Positions 8,771 through 15,774 of a stretch of DNA of 52,250 bases are shown piece after piece; the first letter of the stretch is position 1; every line of letters starts with the position of its first letter. The notes beneath the pieces are model-generated. The model had not been told where the DNA came from. It worked only from the letters and a program-made list of their open reading frames with translations, and did no database searches. The stretch is from assembly GCA_036675565.1 (NCBI GenBank), contig JAKFER010000226.1:1-52250 (forward strand), written 5' to 3'. This stretch comes from JACCYQ01 sp036675565 (lineage in GTDB: Bacteria > Bacteroidota > Bacteroidia > Chitinophagales > Chitinophagaceae). Both the position numbers and the translations under genes were made by a program.

Positions 8771-8802
8771 TAATTTGTTTGAATGGTAAGCACTGTTCTG
8801 CA

Positions 8803-8839
8803 CTGCGTAACAGATCCTTCGCTGCGCTCAGGATGACAA
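8803..8839. repeat. Dispersed repeat, GTCATCCTGA class
   Basis: TGCGTAACAGATCCTTCGC followed by GCTCAGGATGACAAA. The same class occurs at 9453-9512 (with an internal insertion) and, inverted, at 4324-4354. Confidence 0.6.
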
Positions 8840-8880
8840 AGTCGACGATCGTGCTTTTAAACTGTTACATTCCCTTTAAG

Positions 8881-8924
8881 ACTGCTTCGATTTTGTCATG
8901 GCGAGGAACGAGCCATCTGGTACG
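8881..8924. repeat. 44-bp direct repeat, left copy
   Basis: Identical at 41 of 44 positions to 9386-9429, same orientation, offset 505 bp. Core: TTGTCATGGCGAGGAACGA then CCATCTGGTACG. The two copies bracket the GIY-YIG pseudogene. Confidence 0.85.
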
Positions 8925-8944
8925 ATGGATCATATATTTTGAAA

Positions 8945-9287
8945 TCATTCCCTTTTATCGAATGGTTCCTTCGGTGGCCATTGCCCAAACAGTTCTTCAT
9001 TTAAAAATTTCATTGCAGGATTGAATTCTTTTATAAGCATTTCTTTTTTTGATCTTTTCCATCCTTTGATTTCTTTTTCCCTGGCAATGGAGTTGAGGAT
9101 ATAGGGAGAACATTCATAATAAAGTAAATAAAAAGCATGGTACCTGCCGGTGAAAGAAATTGTATTTCCTTTTCCAAGATAATGTTCAATGATTCTTTGT
9201 TCAAGATTATTGGTGACCCCGGTGTATAAAATAGTTTTTTTAAAAATTGGTTATGATGTAAACGTAATATGCTTTGTTAGAAGCCAT
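8945..9287 (-). pseudogene. GIY-YIG nuclease (YhbQ/UPF0213-like), frameshifted
   Basis: From an ATG at 9287 the minus strand reads MASNKAYYVYIITNF and then stops. One base later, in another frame, it resumes as KKTILYTGVTNNLEQRII and continues to a TGA at 8945-8947. The 343-nt span is 3x114+1. Removing one T from the run TTTTT restores ITNFKKTILYTGVTNN, the GIY-YIG core with its two tyrosine motifs (YVYI, LYTG), the following Arg (EQR), the catalytic Glu region and the usual C-terminal WPPKEPFD. Small solo GIY-YIG proteins of about 90-115 residues are common and often multicopy in Bacteroidota. A homopolymer sequencing error is the main alternative to a true pseudogene. Its start codon overlaps the leader repeat. 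Confidence 0.85.
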
Positions 9288-9320
9288 CGATTTCTAAGTT
9301 AATAAAATCCGGAGAATATT
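9273..9320 (-). repeat. GIY-YIG leader repeat, copy 2
   Basis: The counterpart of 8723-8770; it carries the start codon and upstream DNA of the GIY-YIG pseudogene. The similarity continues weakly upstream to a TACCATT motif in both copies. Confidence 0.65.
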
Positions 9321-9385
9321 TTCTGTTGAAAAATGGTAGAATGTATCAGTGATGGTTCTTTTTTACTTTTTAGTTACCAGTGATG

Positions 9386-9429
9386 ACTGCGTCGAATTTG
9401 TCATGGCGAGGAACGATCCATCTGGTACG
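9386..9429. repeat. 44-bp direct repeat, right copy
   Basis: The partner of 8881-8924 (41/44 identical). It lies about 100 bp upstream of the pseudogene start. Confidence 0.85.
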
Positions 9430-9452
9430 CAGCATAGCTTGTAAACGTTCGC

Positions 9453-9512
9453 TGTCGTAACAGATCCTTCCCTGCGGTCCCCGCATGTCTACGGGACAGG
9501 CAGGATGACAAG
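9453..9512. repeat. Dispersed repeat, GTCATCCTGA class, with insertion
   Basis: GTCGTAACAGATCCTTCCC and then, after an inserted CCCCGCATGTCTACGGGAC segment, GGCAGGATGACAAGG. The ends match 8803-8839. Confidence 0.55.
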
Positions 9513-9691
9513 GACGAAGATTTAAATGCTAACCATTGCACCCAAAACGTTCAACATTCTACTTTCTATTATTACTGTTTCTATTTTCTATTCATGACTA
9601 CATGGATCTTCTCATACCGACAAATGAGCTAATCCGAAACCCGAAACTTTAAACCCGAAACTTCCTCCAGACATATATTTTTTCCCAAATA

Positions 9692-9722
9692 CTTGCATAA
9701 GTCAGATTGTTTTATAATTTTG
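9692..9722 (+). promoter_or_regulatory. Bacteroidota-type promoter for cargo gene 3
   Basis: CTTG (9692-9695), a 19-bp spacer, then TAATTTTG (9715-9722), an exact TAnnTTTG. It implies a start near 9729 and a leader of roughly 330 nt before the ATG at 10062. A closely similar arrangement precedes cargo gene 5. Confidence 0.6.
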
Positions 9723-10061
9723 ACCCATCAATACTTCTATCGATCCTCCTGATCCTTTCCGAAAGACGCTTCAAAAATCATCATTCCAAAAGAAACTCCA
9801 CAAACGACACTTAGGGTCGAATGAATGTAACCAGGCTGCGTATACCGAAGCCTAAACACTAAACCCTAAACATTAAACTTTATCTAATTTCCATTCCTCG
9901 AATACCCACAGATCCGCTTCAAGATCCATCCTTTTAATGACTGCTTATTTCCTCTCCTTGAATCTCCTGAACAAAGGATGAACTATTTCATCATATAACC
10001 CGCTGACCGTGTTACCATTCCGTACATGTGAAGCAATCGTTTAACTTAAAACCTTGAAGCA

Positions 10062-11735
10062 ATGAAAAAGATTTTACTCTCAATTTTATTAATCGTGTCC
10101 TTTTACTTAGGGCATGCACAGGTAACGCTTAATGAATTATTTGTACAAAGAGGTAGTTGTACACCTTCTGCCCAATATTTCGAATTGTATAATGGAGGTG
10201 GCTCAGATATTAGCCTTGACTGTTATGCCTTGGTTGTTTGGTATAAGAGTGGAAGTGAAACTGGATTTTATGTAGTGGATTTTCCTACCGGAACAACAAT
10301 AGAAGCAGGTCAAGCTTGGGTAGCAGCAGGAATGACGATTAGCAATACTTCATTTTGCTATACAAACAGTTTAAGTTATACACCTCAATTGAATTGGACA
10401 AATGGTAATGTTACCAAGAAATATGTGCGGAATGGATCAGGCTATAATCCAATTACAACTATAACAACACAGCAAGATATTTTCCTTAACACTGGGACAG
10501 GTAATGGGGCGTCTAGTTTTACCTATAACGCATCACTTTTTGGTGTAATTGGGGGAACTGCAACATATATTAATGGTGTTTTTGGTGGTATGAATACAGG
10601 TGCAGTTAATGGTCTGACATCTTTTCCTTCAGAACTTTCAACAATGCCTGTAATTCCCGATGCCCTTAATTGTGGAGGCACTCCATATCCTATTTCTTTT
10701 GCTGGTTTATCAAAAAATTCCGCTGAATATGTAACAGCTAATACAGGGAATGGTAATGGTTATTATCGGACAAATGATGGTCAATGTGGAAGTTGGATTA
10801 AATCTGCTAGTCCAAGTAATCATACTCCAGGCACTACAACTTCAGTTGGTTCGTCTTCATTCTACTTTCTTACCAGATCTGATTTTACAGTATGCAATGA
10901 AACTGAACAAAGAGACGTAGAAATTACTTTTAATTACCCAAGTGGAGATAATCCTTATCCATTAGATTATTGGATTGTTAGAGATGTAAATGGTGATTTA
11001 AATATAGATGTTGATCCAATTGATGATTGGAGTGATCCAATAGAAGTGCCAAGTAATCCTGGAGCAAATACAGTTACACTAACAGGTTTATTTGCTGGTG
11101 AAACATATTTTGTAGTTGCAAAAGCTCAACAAGGCTGTTTTTTTGCAACATTGACAATGCCTATTCCAAATTGTATTACTCTCCCTGTCAAACTCAAATC
11201 ATTCACTGCTTCACGCAAGCAATCAAATGTTGAGTTGAAATGGACTACTACATTGGAGCAAAATAACAGTGGCTTTGAATTGCAGCGCCAATCAGGTGCA
11301 GGTGGATGGCAGAAGATTGCCTTTGTTAATTCAAAAGCTACGGATGGTAACAGCGTTAGCGACCTGCATTATTCTTATACTGATGTTAATGATTCAAGAG
11401 GTGTGAGCCAGTACCGCTTAATGCAAATTGACCTGGATGATAATGCCAAATACAGTGATATTCGCAGCGTACAGGGTATCGGCCAGGAAGCAAGAACGAT
11501 CATCTCACCAAACCCAAGCGCCAATGGCCGGGTGAATGTGACATTCCAGTCAGCCAGTGCCAAAAGGGACCTGCAGCTAACGGATATGCATGGCCGCATG
11601 CTGAAACAGTGGAACGCTTATGGTGATAACAGTTTGCAGATCACCGATCTGACTCCAGGTATCTACCAATTAAGAATTGTTGATCGTGAAACCGGAACCC
11701 AAACGGTTGAAAAAATAATGGTGGTGAATCGCTAA
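10062..11735 (+). CDS. Lamin-tail-domain T9SS cargo protein, cargo paralogue 3
   Basis: 557 residues. Signal peptide MKKILLSILLIVSFYLGHAQ is followed by VTLNELFVQRGSC and FELYNGGGSDISLDCYAL, the start of a lamin-tail (LTD) domain (about 20-170), an Ig-like fold found in many secreted bacterial nucleases and adhesins. A region from about 270 to 370 (FTVCNETEQRDVEITF, GLFAGETYFVVAKA) looks fibronectin- or Ig-like. The shared module occupies 373-557, gapless against paralogues 1 and 2, with ISPNPSANGRVNV and C-terminal EKIMVVNR. No nuclease motif is visible, so a structural or binding role on the cell surface is the safest reading. It has a long leader with its own promoter and a strong terminator. 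Confidence 0.87.
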   Translation: MKKILLSILLIVSFYLGHAQVTLNELFVQRGSCTPSAQYFELYNGGGSDISLDCYALVVWYKSGSETGFYVVDFPTGTTIEAGQAWVAAGMTISNTSFCYTNSLSYTPQLNWTNGNVTKKYVRNGSGYNPITTITTQQDIFLNTGTGNGASSFTYNASLFGVIGGTATYINGVFGGMNTGAVNGLTSFPSELSTMPVIPDALNCGGTPYPISFAGLSKNSAEYVTANTGNGNGYYRTNDGQCGSWIKSASPSNHTPGTTTSVGSSSFYFLTRSDFTVCNETEQRDVEITFNYPSGDNPYPLDYWIVRDVNGDLNIDVDPIDDWSDPIEVPSNPGANTVTLTGLFAGETYFVVAKAQQGCFFATLTMPIPNCITLPVKLKSFTASRKQSNVELKWTTTLEQNNSGFELQRQSGAGGWQKIAFVNSKATDGNSVSDLHYSYTDVNDSRGVSQYRLMQIDLDDNAKYSDIRSVQGIGQEARTIISPNPSANGRVNVTFQSASAKRDLQLTDMHGRMLKQWNAYGDNSLQITDLTPGIYQLRIVDRETGTQTVEKIMVVNR

Positions 11736-11754
11736 TGCCACCGGTTCTTTTGAG

Positions 11755-11787
11755 AAAAAGGGATAGCTAACACGCTATCCCTTTTTT
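11755..11787 (+). terminator. Intrinsic terminator after cargo gene 3
   Basis: AAAAAGGGATAGC (11755-11767) and GCTATCCCTTTTT (11774-11786) form a perfect 13-bp stem with a 6-nt loop. Confidence 0.9.
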
Positions 11788-12155
11788 AATGCAAAAATTA
11801 AAATGAAAAATGTAGAAGTTGACTCATCAGTAATTCACAGCAACTTCTCCAACAAACCTTTAACTTCTAAATCCTAAACTTTAAACGCTAAACTCTAAAC
11901 ATTTTAAAGGTTGAGCTAAATAAAATCATTTTTCAATAAGTATTTTCTCTCTAAATTTGATTAGATTCTTTCTCCCTACTTTCAGTAATCCGTATGCGAT
12001 GTAATACTTCTTTCTAACGGTGATCCCTATGCTATTTTTTATTTTGGTTAAAGCAGGTTAATTTTTTTGTAGCCCAATCTTCCTATGCTTTGAACATTTC
12101 TGTTCCAGGTGCCCTATACTCATTTGTAAACCTTCATTTCTAAAAATAAATTATT
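11788..12155. other. Gap between cargo genes 3 and 4
   Basis: No gene seen. It holds an 8-bp inverted repeat (AGAAGTTG...CAACTTCT, about 11814-11851), a TTTAG-type cluster in complementary form (11868-11902), and TAAATTTG at 11952-11959, an exact -7 match with only a T-rich -33, which could start a transcript with a leader of about 190 nt. Confidence 0.5.
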
Positions 12156-13238
12156 ATGGCTACAAGATTACAAAAATTCGTATATACCTTATTTATGATG
12201 CTTTCGGGTTTATTGGTATCGGTTAATACTGCTGCTCAGTTATACCCGGTTGCGGATGTCGCTACATCTAACTGGACACCTGAAGCATTAACCCCAAACC
12301 TGGAAGTAAATGACAATATTTACATATCCTCGCCTTATAGGTCGCATGCTGCCGGAGAATTAGAAATGAGTAATGAAATTGAACCTGGATTGTATACTTT
12401 ATTTACGGTAAGGGTGCTGGCCAGGAAATTTCCTGAAGGCAATGCTCCGAATATAGCCAACAGGGGTTTGGAAGTTGATGTCAGGATCAATGGCACTTTT
12501 CTAGGTGAACAGGGTGTGATGGACCTGGCAGATGTATGGACCTATTATGAATTTGTTTTTGCTGGTAGTTTTACCCACGAGGATCTTGCAACCATGCAGG
12601 TTCTTATTTCAACTACGGGAAGAATAAACGGACAAAATCTGCGGCAGGTTCAGGTAGATCATTTAGAAGTTGTTTTACCAGATCCCGCACCACTGCCCGT
12701 AAAATTAAAATCGTTTAATGCTAACCGTAAGCAAGCACGGGTTGAATTAAACTGGGTAACGGTGACGGAACAAAATAACAGCGGTTTTGAATTGCAAAGA
12801 AATACCGGCTCCGGGGGATGGCAGATCGTTGAATTTATTCCGTCGCAGGCAACGGATGGTAACAGCCAGTCAGAACTCAGTTATCATTATTTAGATGCAA
12901 ATGATGCCAGAGGTGTAACCCAATACCGGTTAAAGCAAATTGACCTGGATAATAAATTTGAATACAGCGCTGTCCGTGCGGTTCATGGTATGAGTCAGTC
13001 CGGCAGGATCCTGATCATTCCAAATCCCGCAACAAATGGAACACTGAATGTTTTATTTGAAGGTTCAGCCAACAGGGATTTGCAGCTAATGGATATGGCT
13101 GGCCGGATCATCAGGAAGTGGAATAATTATGCAGAAAACAGTTTGCAGGTTTCTTCCTTATTACCTGGCAGTTACCTGTTAAGGATTTTTGAAAGGGAAA
13201 CAAATGCTATGCAGGTGGAGAAGATTATGGTGCGGTGA
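12156..13238 (+). CDS. T9SS type A sorting-domain secreted protein, cargo paralogue 4
   Basis: 360 residues. The signal peptide is longer (MATRLQKFVYTLFMMLSG, cleavage near AAQ at about 28). The N-terminal domain (about 29-178) is beta-rich, with YTLFTVRVLARKF, VDVRINGTFLGEQGVM and YEFVFAGSFT, reminiscent of a jelly-roll/carbohydrate-binding fold, but I cannot assign a family. The shared module (179-360) differs from the others by a one-residue gap and a shorter C-terminus, ending EKIMVR. The charged block ATDGNSQSELSYHY and QYRLKQIDLD are conserved with the neighbours. Surface-exposed or secreted via T9SS by inference. Confidence 0.83.
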   Translation: MATRLQKFVYTLFMMLSGLLVSVNTAAQLYPVADVATSNWTPEALTPNLEVNDNIYISSPYRSHAAGELEMSNEIEPGLYTLFTVRVLARKFPEGNAPNIANRGLEVDVRINGTFLGEQGVMDLADVWTYYEFVFAGSFTHEDLATMQVLISTTGRINGQNLRQVQVDHLEVVLPDPAPLPVKLKSFNANRKQARVELNWVTVTEQNNSGFELQRNTGSGGWQIVEFIPSQATDGNSQSELSYHYLDANDARGVTQYRLKQIDLDNKFEYSAVRAVHGMSQSGRILIIPNPATNGTLNVLFEGSANRDLQLMDMAGRIIRKWNNYAENSLQVSSLLPGSYLLRIFERETNAMQVEKIMVR

Positions 13239-13270
13239 TAACGTTTAGGGTTTAGCGTTTAGACTATAGT

Positions 13271-13309
13271 AGAACCATTGTTGAACGGTTGTTGAACAAT
13301 GGTTCTTTC
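13271..13309 (+). terminator. Hairpin terminator after cargo gene 4
   Basis: AGAACCATTGTT (13271-13282) and AACAATGGTTCT (13295-13306) pair perfectly over 12 bp. The T-tract is short (TTCATTT). The loop contains two GTTGAAC copies. Confidence 0.7.
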
Positions 13310-13664
13310 ATTTGAAGAAGTACGCTTTTTCGCATTAAAAAAAAATATATTCATTAAAACACTTGCAGCCTTTCAAATGGCTGAGTATATTTGTATCAAC
13401 ATAGATCTCCAACCATCCTCTCCGAAAGATCCCCAAAAATCAATTAATCCCCTGATACCCTTAGCTGAATGGAAACTTTCCTTCACTTTGCGTATTTATT
13501 TTCGTTTTAAGTCTTCAAAGTCCATCCTGTTAATGCCGTAGCTGAAAATTTCAGCAAGATCCTCCTGGCAAAATAAATATATGCCTGCAAACTCCATGAT
13601 TTACCCCCTGAGCAGGGATGAAATAACTCATCATATTTTAAAAAACAGCTAAACCCTTTGAAGC
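13310..13664. other. Leader region of cargo gene 5
   Basis: No gene seen. It contains the candidate promoter at 13362-13393 and a leader sharing short blocks with the leader of cargo gene 3: TCTCCGAAAGAT (compare TTTCCGAAAGAC), GGGATGAAATAACTCATCATAT (two runs, compare GGATGAACTATTTCATCATAT) and CTTTGAAGC just before the ATG (compare CTTGAAGCA). These suggest the two upstream regions are copies of one ancestor. Confidence 0.55.
13362..13393 (+). promoter_or_regulatory. Bacteroidota-type promoter for cargo gene 5
   Basis: CTTG (13362-13365), a 20-bp spacer and TATATTTG (13386-13393), an exact TAnnTTTG. The flanking ACTTGCA is shared with the promoter at 9692-9722. The leader would be about 265 nt. 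Confidence 0.55.
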
Positions 13665-14609
13665 ATGAAAAAAATTTTACTTTCAGCCGCATTCAGCGTA
13701 TTCGCGATTGCCGCTAGTTTCGCCCAGTTCCCTTGTATTAATCCCAATGCAGAAATTAAAGCAAATAATGGAGGTGGAGATGGTTGTAATGGAACTATTA
13801 CAATAACACTTTCTTTTGAAGCAGCAAATGCACCAACAATTCTTGCAATGTATGATGATGACATTAGTACTTCCGTACCAGTCGCTGGTGTAACATTTAC
13901 ATTGGTTTCTTTTGATGGTTTACATGCTGAATATTGTTATAAGTCAGATGACAAAAATTTAAAACTCCAAAAAGGTGGAGAACTTAACTACCGTTTTGTT
14001 TTACAATATGCTAACCAGACACCATGTTCTGATAATCAAATTCCCCTTCCTGTTAAACTGCATTCATTTACTGCAGCACGCAACAATGAAAAAGTAAACC
14101 TTACCTGGGTTACTGCATCCGAGGACAATAACCGTGGTTTTGAATTACAGCGTATGCTGGGAACCGGCAAATGGTCAACTGTTGCTTTTATCTTTTCACA
14201 AGCAGATGGCGGTAACAGCACCAGCAACCTGACTTACCAGTTCCGTGATGACAATAATTACAGCGGCATTTCACAATACCGTTTGTTACAGATTGACCTG
14301 GATGGTAAAGTGAAATACAGTGATATCCGTTCCGTACGTGGACAGGCACAGGCAAACAAAACTTTGGTTTTCCCTAATCCTGGCTTTAATGGCACTGTGA
14401 ACGTGATCTTTGAAGATGGTACAGCTAAAAGAAGCCTTGCTTTAACTGATATGAGTGGCCGTATGATCAGGCAGTGGAACAATTTCACAGATAACAGCCT
14501 GCAGGTTTCTAACTTAAAGCCGGGCATGTATAACCTGCGCATCTATAATACAGAAACTGGTGTTCAGTCTGTAGAAAAGATCGTGATAGCGAATACATCA
14601 CGTAATTAA
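13665..14609 (+). CDS. T9SS type A sorting-domain secreted protein, cargo paralogue 5
   Basis: 314 residues: signal peptide MKKILLSAAFSVFAIAASFAQ, an N-terminal domain (about 22-126) homologous to that of paralogue 2, and the shared module (127-314). In the module IPLPVKLHSF starts the conserved block and VFPNPGFNGTVNV the sorting domain; the C-terminus extends three residues past the usual end (EKIVIANTSRN). Paired cysteines occur in the N-terminal domain (PCIN, GDGCNG, AEYCYK, TPCSD), plausible disulfides in an exported protein. It has its own promoter and terminator, like its paralogues. Ligand or activity is unknown. Confidence 0.85.
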   Translation: MKKILLSAAFSVFAIAASFAQFPCINPNAEIKANNGGGDGCNGTITITLSFEAANAPTILAMYDDDISTSVPVAGVTFTLVSFDGLHAEYCYKSDDKNLKLQKGGELNYRFVLQYANQTPCSDNQIPLPVKLHSFTAARNNEKVNLTWVTASEDNNRGFELQRMLGTGKWSTVAFIFSQADGGNSTSNLTYQFRDDNNYSGISQYRLLQIDLDGKVKYSDIRSVRGQAQANKTLVFPNPGFNGTVNVIFEDGTAKRSLALTDMSGRMIRQWNNFTDNSLQVSNLKPGMYNLRIYNTETGVQSVEKIVIANTSRN

Positions 14610-14630
14610 TTCAGGGGTTAATAAATATAG

Positions 14631-14660
14631 AGGCTGCCTCTTTGGAGGTGGCCTTTTTTA
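14631..14660 (+). terminator. Intrinsic terminator after cargo gene 5
   Basis: AGGCTGCCTC (14631-14640) and GAGGTGGCCT (14645-14654) form a 10-bp stem with two G-T pairs and a TTTG loop, then a run of T. Confidence 0.8.
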
Positions 14661-14699
14661 TTTGCTGAAATTTGGGATTAGGAATTTGGAATTAGTCGT

Positions 14700-14818
14700 T
14701 AGATAATAGTTTAAGGGTTTAAAACATTAATGGTTTAAAGGTTTAACTCCTCAACACCTAAACAACTAAACGCCTAAACGCTAAGTTATCTAACACCTAA
14801 ACTCTCTAAACTCTAAAC
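14700..14818. repeat. TTTAG/CTAAA-type short tandem units
   Basis: A run of irregular units such as CTAAACGCCTAAACGCTAAG and CACCTAAACTCTCTAAACTC fills the convergent gap between cargo gene 5 and the FKBP gene. The same degenerate 9-10-bp unit occurs after many genes in the window (4121, 7175, 9851, 11868, 13243, 17478, 36066). Confidence 0.6.
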
Positions 14819-15499
14819 TCATTTAATCCCCAGTAATTCAATTTCAAATATCAAAACAGAACCGCCAGGAATGGGATGTCGATCCATAGTGCCATAAGCA
14901 AGATGATGCGGGATGTATAATTTATAAGTAGAACCAACAGGCATCAATTGCAGGGCTTCTGTCCAGCCTTCAATAACACCATTAACCTGGAATATTGCCG
15001 GTTCACCACGGCTGTATGAATTATCGATTTCTTCTCCATTTAATAACTGGCCCTTGTAATGACAAATCACTGAAGCCGTATCTGAAGGTAATGGTCCCGT
15101 TCCTTTTTTTATAATTTCATATTGCAACCCGGATGCTGTGGTAATAACACCCTTCTTTTTTTTGTTTTCTGCTAAAAATTTATCTCCTTCCGCTATCACC
15201 GGTTTTGCTTTTTCTAATTCTATTTGTCCCAGGTAATCCATGATCACTTTATTAGCCTGGTCATCATCCAGTAAAACATTTTTTTTACCAAAAACATCCT
15301 TGATAGCTTTTGCAATTAAAGCAGTATTTAAATGATTGACTCCCTGTTGCCCATAGAAATTGCCAATGCCAATGCCAATGGCATAACTGGTTGAATCATT
15401 TGCATTTTTCAAAGGATTGGGGCTTACCGCTTTTTTTGTTTCCTGGGCATGGGCAATCAATGAAACATTAACAAGGAAAAGGATAAAGACTTTTTTCAT
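14819..15499 (-). CDS. Periplasmic FKBP-type peptidyl-prolyl isomerase
   Basis: 226 residues with a signal peptide (MKKVFILFLVNVSLIAHAQ). An FkpA/Mip-like N-terminal helical region (about 35-110: DSTSYAIGIGIGNFYGQQG, then FLAENKKKKGV) drives dimerisation in this family. The FKBP domain follows at about 118-226, with SGLQYEIIKKGTG, VICHYKGQLLNGEEIDNSY, GVIEGWTEALQLMPVGS, IPHHLAYG and LIFEIELLGIK. The active-site aromatic and acidic residues (Y, D, W) are in place. It should catalyse prolyl isomerisation and chaperone folding of exported proteins. Divergent from the MFS gene across a gap with a perfect palindrome. Confidence 0.9.
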   Translation of the reverse strand: MKKVFILFLVNVSLIAHAQETKKAVSPNPLKNANDSTSYAIGIGIGNFYGQQGVNHLNTALIAKAIKDVFGKKNVLLDDDQANKVIMDYLGQIELEKAKPVIAEGDKFLAENKKKKGVITTASGLQYEIIKKGTGPLPSDTASVICHYKGQLLNGEEIDNSYSRGEPAIFQVNGVIEGWTEALQLMPVGSTYKLYIPHHLAYGTMDRHPIPGGSVLIFEIELLGIK

Positions 15500-15548
15500 G
15501 TGATTATTTTATTTTTTTATTGTCTCATGTAATGAGCATTTAATTATT

Positions 15549-15564
15549 CAGTTGATATCAACTG
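15549..15564. promoter_or_regulatory. Perfect 16-bp palindrome (possible operator)
   Basis: CAGTTGATATCAACTG is a perfect dyad with no loop, the form of a dimeric regulator site. It lies 50 bp upstream of the FKBP start and about 210 bp upstream of the MFS start. No regulator gene is adjacent. Confidence 0.4.
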
Positions 15565-15774
15565 GTAAATGGCTCATTTCATGGTTTTATTTATATCGCT
15601 CATTAAAATTGAAAATCAATGTTGTTTTTATGGTTGAATCAGGTGCCTGACATGTGTGCATTCAAAAATGAAGCCCTTTTGTGCTCAATGGTTGCCCGGT
15701 GCATAATCATTTCAAAAATAAAGGTTTGGCATTTAGTTTCCGCAGAAAGCAATTCCCAGTAATTTCGTCTATCC

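Larger units (their letters stand above)
8592..10061. other. 1.5-kb repeat island between cargo genes 2 and 3
   Basis: No intact gene. Read on the minus strand, the order is: a GTCATCCTG-class repeat, a GGCGAGGAACGA-class repeat, a leader and a frameshifted GIY-YIG gene, a second GGCGAGGAACGA-class repeat, a second GTCATCCTG-class repeat, a second copy of the leader with only the first codons of a GIY-YIG gene, then two weaker related units near 8611-8650 and 8665-8710. A further weak unit (GGATCTTCTCATACCGACA) is at 9603-9621. The right end (about 9690-10061) holds the promoter and long leader of cargo gene 3. Confidence 0.7.

Noticed and set aside
8779..9024. An 81-residue plus-strand ORF
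   Set aside because: Runs across GTCATCCTGA- and GGCGAGGAACGA-class repeats and antisense to the GIY-YIG pseudogene; no family.
14700..14818. CTAAAC repeats as a CRISPR array
   Set aside because: Units are 9-10 bp and irregular, without spacers of constant length and without cas genes.
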